DNA from: Gemmatimonadota bacterium
Lineage (GTDB): Bacteria > Gemmatimonadota > Gemmatimonadetes > Longimicrobiales > Gaopeijiaceae
Reading direction: 5' to 3'
Assembly: GCA_016873995.1 (NCBI GenBank)
Contig: VGVR01000003.1
Location: 113,190 to 177,189, forward strand
Length of the DNA: 64,000 bases
Position numbers and translations under genes: made by a program. Below are positions 1 to 8,666 of the stretch, piece after piece. Every line of letters starts with the position of its first letter. Position 1 is the first letter of the stretch. The notes under the pieces were generated by a model. That model was not told where the DNA came from, did not search any database, and saw only the letters and a program-made list of their open reading frames with translations.

Positions 1-827
1 TCGCCCCGTTGCTCGCGCAGCACTTCGAGATCGAGGAATCGTTTCACTACTCGATCCTGCCGACTGCCACACCCTACGCGCGTAACGCGATCTTCTCGGG
101 ACGCTTTCCTGACGAGATCGCGAAAGATCGCCCCGACTGGTGGGACTCGTCCGACGACGAAGGGAGCCTGAACGCGTTCGAAGACCAGCTTCTCGTCGAG
201 CAGCTGAAGCGGCTCACGCGGCGCGACGTCTCGGTCCACTACGACAAGATCTTCTCGGACCGCCAGAGCGAGCACGTGCGCGCGAGGGTCAATTCGGCGC
301 TCAAGGTGCAGGGTGCCGTGATCGCGCTGGTGTTCAACTTCGTGGACCTCATGACGCACGGCCGCTCCGAGTCCCCGATCCTCATGGAGGTCGCGCGCGA
401 CGAGGCAGCGCTGCGGGACCTGACGCGCTCGTGGTTCGAGCGCTCGACGGCGTACGAGGTCCTGCGGGAAGCCGCGCGCCAGGGGCATCAGGTGCTGCTC
501 ACCACCGATCACGGCTCGATCCTCTGCCATCATCCGACGACCGTGTTCGCGCGCAAGGACGTCACCAGCAACTTGAGGTACAAGTTCGGGCAGGACCTGC
601 GCGCCGAAGTGCCGTCCACCGCATTCAACACCCATGACGAGAAGGACCTCCGCCTCCCGGGCGGGCGCCTGGGCATGTCGTACCTGCTGGCGCTCGAGGA
701 CTACTTCTTCGTCTATCCCACCAAGTTGCGGGAGTATCAGGCGCGCTACCGGAACGCCTTCCTGCACGGTGGCATCAGCCCGGAGGAGATGATCGTCCCC
801 GTGGCGAGCCTCACGCCTCGGCCCTAG
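1..827 (+). CDS. PorX-like response regulator, C-terminal PglZ domain (5' end outside window)
   Basis: The reading frame is open from the left window edge, so only the last 275 or so residues are seen. They match the PglZ (alkaline-phosphatase-fold) half of PorX-type regulators, which carry a receiver domain in front. Visible marks are SILPTATPYARN near the start, the FNFVDLMTHGRSE stretch, the metal-site-like TTDHGSI, a TTNLRYK-like segment (TSNLRYKFG) and the closing HGGISPEEMIVP. PorX proteins in the Bacteroidota control type IX secretion and act as phosphodiesterases; whether that holds here is unknown. The receiver domain must lie upstream of the window. The gene is followed after 25 bases by an ABC exporter on the same strand. 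Confidence 0.85.
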   Translation, partial: APLLAQHFEIEESFHYSILPTATPYARNAIFSGRFPDEIAKDRPDWWDSSDDEGSLNAFEDQLLVEQLKRLTRRDVSVHYDKIFSDRQSEHVRARVNSALKVQGAVIALVFNFVDLMTHGRSESPILMEVARDEAALRDLTRSWFERSTAYEVLREAARQGHQVLLTTDHGSILCHHPTTVFARKDVTSNLRYKFGQDLRAEVPSTAFNTHDEKDLRLPGGRLGMSYLLALEDYFFVYPTKLREYQARYRNAFLHGGISPEEMIVPVASLTPRP

Positions 828-852
828 GCCGGGGGACAAGGGGCGCCCCACC

Positions 853-2694
853 GTGACGGTGTTCGCCAGGCTGCTCGGGTATCTGAGGCCGTACCGGGCC
901 ATAGTTGCGGCAGCGACGTGCGCTACTGCGCTCTTCGCGCTCCTGGACGCCGCGGTCTTCGTGCTCCTCATCCCCTTCGTCGAGACGCTGTTCGTGGAGG
1001 GCGGGGCGGGACGCATGGGCGGTGACACCGCGATGACTAGACTCCTCGAGGCCAGCGTTTACCGGTGGGTCGATCCGGTGGGCGACCCGGTGGCCGCGAC
1101 TGGCCGCGTCATCGTGCTCATCCTGCTCGCGTTCCTGCTCAAGAACGCCTTCCAGTTCGCACGGATCTACCTACTGGCGCGCGTGGAGCAGGGCGTCAAT
1201 CGGGACCTGCGGAACGCGGTCTATGATCGATTGGTCGGACTCGATCTCGCGTTCTTCGCGCGGGTGCGCGCCGGGCAGATCATCAGCCGCCTCACCACCG
1301 AGATCGAGCAGATCCGCATGCTGGTGACCGCCGAGCTCTCGAGGTTGCTCGCGGCCGTCTTCGAGTTCGGCGCCGCGTTTGCGGCGATGCTCCTCATTTC
1401 GTGGAAGCTCACGCTCGCCGCGTTCGTCGTGGTGCCCATCGCGATGGCCGTGTGGGGGCCGCTCGTCGCGGTTCTCCGCCGCCGAGATCGCGGCGTGCTC
1501 CACCTCGGTGGCGAAGTGAACGCGCACGTTTCGGAGACCGTGTCCGGGATCCGGCTGGTGAAGGCGGCATCGGCCGAAGGGCTGGAGCGGATGCGCTTCC
1601 GTGGGCTGACTGGAGCGTACTTCGAGCACATCATGCGCGCAGAGCGTGCCCGCGCGCTCGCCTTGCCGATGACCGAGATGCTCGCGGCTGCGGGGACCGC
1701 CGTACTGCTCTGGTACGGTGCGCGACTGGTGGCGGCGGGGGAGCTGTCGGGTGCCCAGTTCGTCGGGTTCCTGGCCCTGTCGCTCAAGCTGTACTCGCCC
1801 GTGAAGAACGTGGCCAAGTTCCCCGCGACGGCGCTCCCTGGCCTGGTCGCGGCCGAGCGCGTGTTCGAGTTCCTGGACACGCCCGCCGAGATCACGGACG
1901 CAGTGGATGCCCGTGCCAAGGCCAGCTTCGACGACGCGATCGCGTTCGAGCGTGTGTCTTTCGCCTACCGGGAGGGCGAGCCCGCGCTGCACGACGTCTC
2001 GTTCCAGGTGCCCAAGGGCTCGTTGGTCGCCCTGGTCGGCCCGAGTGGGTCCGGCAAGAGCACGATCGTGGATTTGCTGGCCCGCTTCTTCGACGTCAGC
2101 GACGGTGCCATCACCATCGACGGGACCGACGTACGGAGGCTACGCATCGCCGACCTGCGTCGCCTCATGGGTGTGGTGTCCCAGGAGACCATCCTCTTTC
2201 ACGACAGCGTACGCGCCAACATCGCGTATGGCCGCCCCGACGCGACGCCCGCGCAGGTCGAGGCGGCTGCACGTGCCGCCCACGCCCACGAGTTCGTCGC
2301 GAAGCTGCCGCGCGGTTACGAAACGGTGGTGGGCGAGCGCGGCCTGCAGCTGTCCGGCGGGCAGCGACAGCGGATCGCGATCGCCCGGGCCCTGCTCAGC
2401 GATCCGCCGATCCTGATCCTGGACGAGGCAACGAGCTCACTCGACTCCGAGTCGGAGCGCGTGATCCAGGACGCGGTAGAGAAGCTGCTCGTCGGCCGGA
2501 CCGTCTTCGTCATCGCGCACCGCTTGTCGACGGTGCAGCGCGCAGACCAGATCCTGGTCGTCGACCGAGGACGCATCGTGGAGCGGGGCACGCATGCGTC
2601 GCTGCTCGCCCTGGGCGGCACGTACCGCCGTCTGCACGAGCTCCAGTTCGACGACTCGCCGTCAGCGGAGGGCGTCGGCATCCGCGTCCCGTGA
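853..2694 (+). CDS. MsbA-like ABC exporter (fused permease and ATPase)
   Basis: A 613-residue half-transporter of the lipid/LPS flippase (MsbA) type. The first ~330 residues carry about six membrane helices (ABC_membrane fold). The ATPase half has Walker A GPSGSGKST near residue 396, the LSGGQ signature near 500, Walker B ILILDEATS near 520 and the IAHRLST switch histidine. GTG start at 853, with AAGGGG about 10 bases upstream. Its stop overlaps the GTG of the lipid A-type acyltransferase by four bases, so both are probably made together, which favours a lipid A or glycolipid core flippase. The substrate cannot be read from sequence; other ABCB-type lipid exporters look similar. Confidence 0.9.
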   Translation: MTVFARLLGYLRPYRAIVAAATCATALFALLDAAVFVLLIPFVETLFVEGGAGRMGGDTAMTRLLEASVYRWVDPVGDPVAATGRVIVLILLAFLLKNAFQFARIYLLARVEQGVNRDLRNAVYDRLVGLDLAFFARVRAGQIISRLTTEIEQIRMLVTAELSRLLAAVFEFGAAFAAMLLISWKLTLAAFVVVPIAMAVWGPLVAVLRRRDRGVLHLGGEVNAHVSETVSGIRLVKAASAEGLERMRFRGLTGAYFEHIMRAERARALALPMTEMLAAAGTAVLLWYGARLVAAGELSGAQFVGFLALSLKLYSPVKNVAKFPATALPGLVAAERVFEFLDTPAEITDAVDARAKASFDDAIAFERVSFAYREGEPALHDVSFQVPKGSLVALVGPSGSGKSTIVDLLARFFDVSDGAITIDGTDVRRLRIADLRRLMGVVSQETILFHDSVRANIAYGRPDATPAQVEAAARAAHAHEFVAKLPRGYETVVGERGLQLSGGQRQRIAIARALLSDPPILILDEATSSLDSESERVIQDAVEKLLVGRTVFVIAHRLSTVQRADQILVVDRGRIVERGTHASLLALGGTYRRLHELQFDDSPSAEGVGIRVP

Positions 2695-3632
2695 GTGGAC
2701 CCACACCGAGGCATCGCATCGAGTATCTAGCCTTCCGCGGCGCGCGATGGGCCACGTCGGTGCTTCCCGAGCACAGCGCTCTGAACGCGGGCACGACGTT
2801 CGGCCGTGCCGTCGGCAGCGCGGTCCGCTTCCGACGTGCAGACGTCGACCAGCATCTCGTGTGGGCGTTCCCCGATGCCGACCCCGCTTGGCGGCACCAC
2901 GTTGCGCGCGCGAGCTACGCGCACTTGGGGCGAGAGGCGGCGGTGCTGCTCCGGGCCGGTCGCTGGACGGCCGCCGAAGTGCGCGCGCGCACGCGCATGG
3001 TCGGCTTCGAGCCGTTCCGCGAGGCGGCCGCTGCGGGGCGCGGCGCCGTGCTGCTCACCGGACACCTCGGCAACTGGGAGATGGGGGGCGCCGCGATCGC
3101 CGCACACGGGTTGGGGTTGGACGTCGTCGGCAAAGGGATGTCGAACCGACTCTTCCAGGAGGACCTCTTCGCGGCGCGGGCCCGCTTGGGCATGCGCGTC
3201 ATCGCCATGGGCGACGCCTCACGCGAGGCCCCGCGGTCGCTCGCGGCGGGGCGCGTGGTCGCGCTGCTCGGCGATCAACGCGCGCACCGCGGTGGGATCC
3301 CCGTGCCGTTCTTCGGGCGCCCCGCCTCGACCGCCCGGGGGCCCGCGCTCTTCGCGCTCCGCTCGGGCGCGCCCGTGTTCGTGGCGTTCTGCGTCGCCGA
3401 GGGCGGCGGCACGGCCCGGTACACCGTGACGTTCGAGCCGCTCGCGTTCGCGTCCGCAGGCGACACCGACACGGACGTGCTCGCGTTCCTCCGAGCCTAC
3501 AACGCGGCGCTCGAAGCCGCCGTGCGCGCCTCCCCGGAGCAGTATTTCTGGCAGCATCGACGCTGGAAGGAGGCCCCCACGTCGACAGAACGGAACACCG
3601 GGAACCCACCGGAACTGCCTCTCGCAGGCTAG
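2691..3632 (+). CDS. LpxL/HtrB-type lysophospholipid (lipid A) acyltransferase
   Basis: A 313-residue member of the LpxL/HtrB family, which adds a secondary acyl chain to lipid A at the inner membrane. The catalytic H-x4-D/E motif is present as HLGNWE at residues 125-130, followed by the GDQRAHRGGIPVPFFG segment typical of the family. An open frame continues far upstream inside the ABC gene, but the GTG at 2691 overlaps the exporter stop (GTGA) and gives the usual length, so I chose it. Some family members act on other glycolipids (for example PatA-type mannoside acyltransferases), so the exact acceptor is open. The last ~20 residues are polar and poorly conserved. Confidence 0.85.
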   Translation: MSGPTPRHRIEYLAFRGARWATSVLPEHSALNAGTTFGRAVGSAVRFRRADVDQHLVWAFPDADPAWRHHVARASYAHLGREAAVLLRAGRWTAAEVRARTRMVGFEPFREAAAAGRGAVLLTGHLGNWEMGGAAIAAHGLGLDVVGKGMSNRLFQEDLFAARARLGMRVIAMGDASREAPRSLAAGRVVALLGDQRAHRGGIPVPFFGRPASTARGPALFALRSGAPVFVAFCVAEGGGTARYTVTFEPLAFASAGDTDTDVLAFLRAYNAALEAAVRASPEQYFWQHRRWKEAPTSTERNTGNPPELPLAG

Positions 3633-3681
3633 GTTACTACCCGTCGAAGACCCCTAGCGACCGGTTCCGGAGTCTGCCCGC

Positions 3682-4431
3682 GTGATCTACGTCTGCATCC
3701 CGACCCACAACGAGGCCGCCACTGTCGGCGTTCTCATGTGGAAGGTGCGTAAGGTGCTCGGCGAGATCGACCGCCCGTTCACGATCGTGGTGCACGACGA
3801 CGCGTCAACCGACGATACGCCGCAGGTGCTCGCCCGCTACAAGGGCATGCTCCCGCTGACCGTGATCCGCTCGGAGCAGCGCCTCGGGTACGGCCGTTCC
3901 GTCGAAGTCCTGCTGCGCCACGTCCAGGCCGAGGCGCCGTACCCCAAGCGCGACTGCGCCGTGGTGATGCAGGCCGACTTCACCGAGGACCCGAAGGACA
4001 TGGTGCCGCTCGTGAAGCTGGTCGAGGGAGGCGCGGACATCGTTGCGGGGTGCGTGTCCGGCGGCGAGGGCGAGCCCCCGAAGGGAACCAAGATGGTCCG
4101 GTGGGTCACGGACAAGCTGCTCAAGCGTGTCCTGAAAGGGGCACCCGTCTCGGATCCTCTGGGCGGGCTGCGCGCGTATCGTGTGATCGTGCTCAAGAAG
4201 GCGCTCCGCGAGCGCGCCGAGTCGCTGATTACCAGCGACGGGTGGGCGGCCAACGTGGAGCTGCTCGGCAAGCTCGCTCCGCACGCGCGCCGTGTGGCCG
4301 AAGCACCGCTCGCGCTGCGCTACGACTTGCAGATGCGTCCGTCGCGCTTCCGTCCGGTGCGCACGATCTGGGCGCTCGCGCGGTTGGGCTCGTCACTGTG
4401 GGCGGCGCCGCCGAGCGTGGAGGCCGCGTGA
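3682..4431 (+). CDS. Family 2 glycosyltransferase (polyprenyl-phosphate type)
   Basis: A 249-residue GT-A fold enzyme. The N-terminus MIYVCIPTHNEA and the DDASTDD segment (residues 39-45) form the nucleotide-sugar site, and QADFTED supplies the metal-binding acidic pair. There are no clear membrane helices, which resembles DPM1-type dolichyl/polyprenyl-phosphate sugar synthases, but this is inference. It begins with GTG at 3682, and its TGA overlaps the GTG of the DUF3108 gene by four bases. In this context it probably supplies or attaches a sugar for the glycolipid handled by the two genes before it. Confidence 0.8.
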   Translation: MIYVCIPTHNEAATVGVLMWKVRKVLGEIDRPFTIVVHDDASTDDTPQVLARYKGMLPLTVIRSEQRLGYGRSVEVLLRHVQAEAPYPKRDCAVVMQADFTEDPKDMVPLVKLVEGGADIVAGCVSGGEGEPPKGTKMVRWVTDKLLKRVLKGAPVSDPLGGLRAYRVIVLKKALRERAESLITSDGWAANVELLGKLAPHARRVAEAPLALRYDLQMRPSRFRPVRTIWALARLGSSLWAAPPSVEAA

Positions 4432-5294
4432 TCCGGCGGCTGTCGTTCGCGCTCGTCACCGGCTCGATGCTGGCCGCGACGCTTCCTGGCGCGGCGTCCG
4501 CGCAGGGGTCGGGATGGACGGCCGAACTGGTGCCTACCGACTCGCTCGCGGCGCCGGCCCCGTTCGGCCCGGGCGAGCACCTCGTCTATGGGGTGAAGCT
4601 CGGCTGGTTCAACGTCGGCCAGGGGCACCTCACGGTGGAGGGGCTCGATTGGGTGAGGGGCAATCAGACCTATCGATTCGTGATGGGGATGCAGGGCGGT
4701 AGGCTCGGCTTCAGCATCAATGACCGTTACACGTCGTGGACGGACCTGCACGCCTTCCAGAGCTGGCGCTTCATCCGCGAGTACGGCGGGACCTACACGA
4801 GCAGGCGCCACTACGAGTTCTATCCCGACCGCGACATGTGGGACCGGGAGGACAACGACGAGTTCGGTCCCATGCCGACCGACGCGCCGCTCGACGACAT
4901 CGCCTTCGTGTATTTCCTGCGCACCCTGCCGCTCCAGGTCGGTGACCACTACAGCTTCGACCGCTACTTCAAGGTCGAGGGCAACCCGGTCACGGTGGAC
5001 GTGGTCCGCAAGGACCGGCGCAAGACCGACGCAGGGACGTTCAACACGATCGTCGTGCGTCCTTCGTTCCAGAGCGAGGGACTCTTTTCCGAGGACGGAG
5101 AAGCCGAGCTCCACTTCACGGACGACGATCGCCGGATCCTCGTCTACATGAAGGTCGACCTGCCCCGCTTTCCGGGCGGGATTTCGCTCCACCTCCGCTC
5201 CATCCAGGAGGGCTTCCCGGTCAACCCGGAGTCGCGGGCGGCGGTGCTGTCGGCGCGCGAGGCCCGCGGCCAGAGCGGGCGCCCGAACCGGTGA
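4428..5294 (+). CDS. DUF3108 secreted protein
   Basis: A 288-residue exported protein. The GTG start overlapping the previous stop gives MIRRLSFALV followed by a hydrophobic stretch and cleavage site ASA-Q around residue 25, a clear Sec signal peptide. The mature part has the DUF3108 pattern: FGPGEHLVYGVKLGWFNVGQG near the start, then a predicted beta-rich body ending in a DRRILVYMKVDLPRFPGGI-like segment. DUF3108 proteins are periplasmic or outer-membrane-associated beta proteins of unknown function that often sit near lipid or LPS genes. The last ~20 residues are charged and overlap the next gene's start. Confidence 0.8.
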   Translation: MIRRLSFALVTGSMLAATLPGAASAQGSGWTAELVPTDSLAAPAPFGPGEHLVYGVKLGWFNVGQGHLTVEGLDWVRGNQTYRFVMGMQGGRLGFSINDRYTSWTDLHAFQSWRFIREYGGTYTSRRHYEFYPDRDMWDREDNDEFGPMPTDAPLDDIAFVYFLRTLPLQVGDHYSFDRYFKVEGNPVTVDVVRKDRRKTDAGTFNTIVVRPSFQSEGLFSEDGEAELHFTDDDRRILVYMKVDLPRFPGGISLHLRSIQEGFPVNPESRAAVLSAREARGQSGRPNR

Positions 5295-6289
5295 GCCCGG
5301 CGGGCCGGCGGCCGGAGCCTCCCGAGGAGGCCGACGTCGCCAGTCTGCGCACCGTCGGCATCCAGGGTCGCCTCAACAAGGTCGCGTCCGTGGACTTCGC
5401 CGCCGAGCCCGGCGCGGGGCGATCGTTCCGCGACTTCCTCGACGGCCTTCCTCACGTCCTGGCTGCCGATACACTGCGTACGGTTGCCCGCGGGGTCGCC
5501 TCCGCCATGCAGGCACGCAAGGGCGTGGTGTGGCTGCTGGGAGGACACGTCATCAAGACAGGTCTCTCGCCCATTCTCATCCGCATGATCGAGCGTGGAG
5601 GCGCGACCTTCGTGGCGGGGAACGGCGCGGTGGCCATCCACGACTACGAGATCGCGCGTTGGGGTGCGACGTCCGAGGACGTGGAGGCGGGACTCGTCGA
5701 CGGGACCTTCGGCATGGCGGAGGAGACCGGCCGCGAGATGAACGAGGCCATCGTTGCCGGGGCTGAGCAGGGGATGGGGATGGGCGAGGCGCTGGGATGG
5801 GCGTTGTCCCAACGAGACGACCTCGCCGCGCCGGGCCGGTCGATTTTGTTGGCGTCCTACTTGGGGGGCGTGGGGTGCGCGATCCACGCGGCGATCGGAG
5901 CCGAGATCATCCATCAGCATCCAGCCGCCAACGGAGCGGCGATCGGGGACACGTCGCTGAGAGATTTCCGCCGGCTGGCGGCGCACCTGCCCAAGCTGCA
6001 CGAGGGCGGCTTCGTGCTCAACGTGGGCTCCGCCGTGGTGATGCCGGAGGTGTTCCTGAAGGCGCTCGCGGTTGCGCGCAACCTCCACGACGGCGCGCCG
6101 CGCGGGTTCGACAGCGCCGACTTCGACATGATCCGGCACTACCGCCCGCGCATGAACGTGGTGGAGCGGCCTACGCGCACTGGTGGGGGGAACGGCTACC
6201 AGGTCACGGGGCACCACGAGCTGATGATCCCGCTCCTGGCGTGGGCCATCGAGGAGTGCCTCGCCGGGGATGCGGCCGACGTTGGCTGA
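5291..6289 (+). CDS. Conserved protein of unknown function in envelope cluster
   Basis: A 332-residue soluble protein with no signal peptide or membrane helix. The most striking segments are VVWLLGGHVIKTG (79-91), a glycine-rich VAGNGAVAIHDYE (108-120), DGTFGMAEETG (137-147) and EIIHQHPAANGAA. I recognise it as a conserved bacterial type without an assigned function. The GGH...GNGA layout recalls an NAD-binding Rossmann-like fold, and a distant link to deoxyhypusine-synthase-type enzymes is possible, but I cannot show it. It starts with GTG inside the DUF3108 stop (GTGA) and overlaps the next gene by 20 bases, so it is embedded in the glycolipid operon and is likely needed in the same pathway. 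Confidence 0.65.
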   Translation: MSPAGRRPEPPEEADVASLRTVGIQGRLNKVASVDFAAEPGAGRSFRDFLDGLPHVLAADTLRTVARGVASAMQARKGVVWLLGGHVIKTGLSPILIRMIERGGATFVAGNGAVAIHDYEIARWGATSEDVEAGLVDGTFGMAEETGREMNEAIVAGAEQGMGMGEALGWALSQRDDLAAPGRSILLASYLGGVGCAIHAAIGAEIIHQHPAANGAAIGDTSLRDFRRLAAHLPKLHEGGFVLNVGSAVVMPEVFLKALAVARNLHDGAPRGFDSADFDMIRHYRPRMNVVERPTRTGGGNGYQVTGHHELMIPLLAWAIEECLAGDAADVG

Positions 6290-6833
6290 TCCGCTCCGCA
6301 TCGGATCCGGGCTGCGCACGAAGTCGGCGTGGGTGATCGTGGTCCCGTTCTTCCTTCTGGCAGGGCCGTCGGGTGCGAGCCTCGCCGCCGGGGCGACGCT
6401 CGCGCTCCTCGGGCTGGCTCTGCGTGGCTGGTCCGCGGGCACCATACAGAAGGGCGAGGTCCTGACCGTTTCAGGCCCCTACGCCCATGTACGCAACCCG
6501 CTCTACGTGGGCAGCTTCCTGATCGGCGCTGGGCTCGCGGTGGCAGGCGGCAGCGTGCTCTGGCTCCTGCTCTTCTTGCTCTTCTTCGCGGCCCTCTACG
6601 GCCCCACGGTCGCGTCCGAGGCAGCGCGCCTCACCGAGCAGTTCGGTCACCGGTACGTCGAGTATGCAGGCGAGGTGCCGGCGTTCATCCCTCGGCTCAA
6701 GCCCTACAAGGGCGGCGGCGTGCCTGCGCCGTTCCGTTGGAGTCAATACGAGCGCAACCGCGAGTGGGAGGCGATGCTCGGCGCAGCGGCTGCGTTCGCG
6801 CTACTCTGGCTCAAGATGGTGTGGCTGGGCTGA
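6270..6833 (+). CDS. Isoprenylcysteine carboxyl methyltransferase-like membrane protein
   Basis: A 187-residue integral membrane protein of the ICMT/PEMT family. Helices are visible near residues 20-55 and 75-110. The family motif appears as GPYAHVRNPLYVGSF (RNPxY), and the second half holds the EFGHRYVEYAGEVPAFIPR type segment (here EQFGHRYVEYAG). These enzymes use S-adenosylmethionine to methylate lipid-linked carboxylates or amines; the bacterial substrates are mostly unknown. The ATG lies 20 bases inside the previous gene. Its 3' end overlaps the oppositely oriented GT9 gene by 23 bases. Confidence 0.75.
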   Translation: MRPTLADPLRIGSGLRTKSAWVIVVPFFLLAGPSGASLAAGATLALLGLALRGWSAGTIQKGEVLTVSGPYAHVRNPLYVGSFLIGAGLAVAGGSVLWLLLFLLFFAALYGPTVASEAARLTEQFGHRYVEYAGEVPAFIPRLKPYKGGGVPAPFRWSQYERNREWEAMLGAAAAFALLWLKMVWLG

Positions 6834-7899
6834 TCGGCTGGGCGCCGACGTACTTCGACATGGCGAGGTCGATCTTGGCGAGCACGGCCTCGACCGTAAC
6901 GCGGTGCATGCCGTCGCGGGGAGCTGCAGAGATCGGGTACTCCTCGCCCGCGGACGCCGCGTAGCCGTCGACCACGAGGTCTTCGAAGCCGCGGTACGGC
7001 CCCGAGCGCTTGGGGTTCGTGCGCCCGAAGAGGCTGACGACGGGTGTGCCGAGCGCCCGAGCGATGTGCAATGGCCCGGTGTCGGGCGTCACCACGAGCG
7101 CGCTTCCCTGCAGGATCCAGATCAGCCGCCGGACGTCGTCGGCCAGCGCGTCGACCGCACGCGCGCGCGTCTGGGTCACGATCGCGTCCGCGATGCTGCG
7201 CTCTTCGAGAGAGGGCCCGCCTACGAGCACAGGTCGCAGGCGGTGCTTCGCCTCGACGGCCTCCAGCACGCGGGCGTAGCGGTCGGCGCTCCAGTTCTTA
7301 TCGGGCCGGCTGGTGCCGACCACGACCGCGCAGGCGTGACGATCCAGCTCGGCGAAGAACTCGTGCTGTGCCGCGCGCTCGGTGTCCGTGAGCGTGAGGC
7401 CCCATGTGACGGGCTCCGGGTCGACTCCGAGGTACGCGAGGAACTCGAAGTACTGGTCCTGCACGTGCTGCGCCGCGCGCGCAGGAATTCGCGCATTGGT
7501 GAACAACCATTGTGCGTCGCGCGCGCGGCGCACGTCGAAGCCGAGCTTCACAGGGGCTCGCGTCAGCGCCGTGATCAAGCCGGCCTTGAGGTAGACCTGG
7601 AGGCCCAGGACGAGGTCGAAGCGCCGCCGACGCAGGTCCGACGCCACGTCGCGAAAGGCTCGCCACGCCCCCGGGCCACGGCGTCGGCGGAAGACCACGA
7701 AGTCGTCGATGGCGGGGTGCCCGGCGACCAGCGCGCGCGCTGCCGGCTGAACGACCCACGTGATGCGGCACTCCGGCCAGGCCCGTTTCAATGCGTTCGC
7801 GACGGGGAGGACGTGCACCGCGTCGCCGAGCGCCGACAGCATGACGATGCAGATCTCGCGCGGCGGTGGGCCGCTCCAGCCTCGGGCCATCGCAGTCAC
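6811..7899 (-). CDS. Family 9 glycosyltransferase (heptosyltransferase type)
   Basis: A 362-residue protein of the ADP-heptose:LPS heptosyltransferase family. It has the N-terminal ICIVMLSALGDAVHVLPV signature (LGDxxxxxP) and the C-terminal TPDTGPLHIARALGTPVVSLFG motif that binds the ADP-sugar. I place the start at the GTG at 7899 because it overlaps the stop of the kinase gene (GTGA); an ATG nine bases further in (7890) is the alternative. It acts in the cytoplasm on the LPS inner core. Together with the KdkA-like kinase next to it, it suggests a phosphorylated heptose/Kdo core. Confidence 0.85.
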   Translation of the reverse strand: MTAMARGWSGPPPREICIVMLSALGDAVHVLPVANALKRAWPECRITWVVQPAARALVAGHPAIDDFVVFRRRRGPGAWRAFRDVASDLRRRRFDLVLGLQVYLKAGLITALTRAPVKLGFDVRRARDAQWLFTNARIPARAAQHVQDQYFEFLAYLGVDPEPVTWGLTLTDTERAAQHEFFAELDRHACAVVVGTSRPDKNWSADRYARVLEAVEAKHRLRPVLVGGPSLEERSIADAIVTQTRARAVDALADDVRRLIWILQGSALVVTPDTGPLHIARALGTPVVSLFGRTNPKRSGPYRGFEDLVVDGYAASAGEEYPISAAPRDGMHRVTVEAVLAKIDLAMSKYVGAQPISPATPS

Positions 7900-8666
7900 G
7901 CGCCGTCCTCGTACCCGCGGCGCAGGGGCTCCCAAGCGTCACTCCTCCATGAAGCGCGGTGGCGGCGACCAAGCTTGACCAGGGACCGTTCGAGACGCCT
8001 GCGCATCGGGCCCGCCGGGGGAGGGGCGTGCGGTGGGAGGACGGTGCAGCGGTCGAGGTCGACTACCCAGAAGTCGGGCGCGAAGGGCTCGGCGGGCACC
8101 AGGATGTTGGTCGCGTTCAGGTCCCGGTGCATCACGCGCGCGCGCTCGAGCGACGCCAAGAGCCTGCCGGCGCCGATCAAGAGCTCGCTCGGCGGGGCTA
8201 CCGGCTCGGCGGCGAACAGGGCATCGGCGAGCGTCCGTACTCGGGGTACGCGCTCGGTGACGAGGTCGGCGCGGTAGAATGGGCCCGCAAGGTAGACCGC
8301 AGCCGCGACCACGGCCGGCGTTCGCACACCACGCGCGCGCGCGGCGCTCGAGGCTCGCAGCTCGGCGAAAGGCCGGGGCTCTCCCGCTCGCAGGTAACGG
8401 TCGCCGAGCAGCAGAGCGGCGGCGCCCCCTCGGCGGTACGCGCGGCACACCCAGTCGGTGGCGCCGCCGGGCCCGTTCACGGGGGCGGGCAGCGCGCGCG
8501 CGGTGGTCCGTCCGCCCCCGAGCGGTGTCCCGGAGCTCGCCCACGCCCGCAGGGTGCCTTGATGCCGGAGGGTCGCCTCGAGCCAAGGAGCCGCGGCTGC
8601 GTACGCGAAGCCGCGCGTCTTCTCCTGCTCGAGTGGCAGGTAGTCTGCGACCAGTTCGGCGCTCAC
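7896..8666 (-). CDS. KdkA-like lipopolysaccharide core kinase
   Basis: A 256-residue protein-kinase-fold enzyme similar to 3-deoxy-D-manno-octulosonic acid (Kdo) kinase / WaaP-type LPS kinases. The catalytic loop VMHRDLNATNILV (HRD-like with Asp and Asn) and the metal-binding VVDLDRC (in place of DFG) are both visible in the last third. A longer open frame runs upstream, but the GTG at 8666 overlaps the preceding gene's TGA by four bases and gives the family's normal length. It should phosphorylate a core sugar of LPS in the cytoplasm. Start and stop both overlap neighbours, so the three minus-strand genes 9076-6811 form one unit. Confidence 0.75.
   Translation of the reverse strand: MSAELVADYLPLEQEKTRGFAYAAAAPWLEATLRHQGTLRAWASSGTPLGGGRTTARALPAPVNGPGGATDWVCRAYRRGGAAALLLGDRYLRAGEPRPFAELRASSAARARGVRTPAVVAAAVYLAGPFYRADLVTERVPRVRTLADALFAAEPVAPPSELLIGAGRLLASLERARVMHRDLNATNILVPAEPFAPDFWVVDLDRCTVLPPHAPPPAGPMRRRLERSLVKLGRRHRASWRSDAWEPLRRGYEDGA

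Noticed and set aside
1401..2690. Long N-terminal extension of the acyltransferase frame inside the ABC gene
   Set aside because: It overlaps the exporter in another frame and is Arg/Ala-rich; the GTGA junction at 2691 and family length set the real start.
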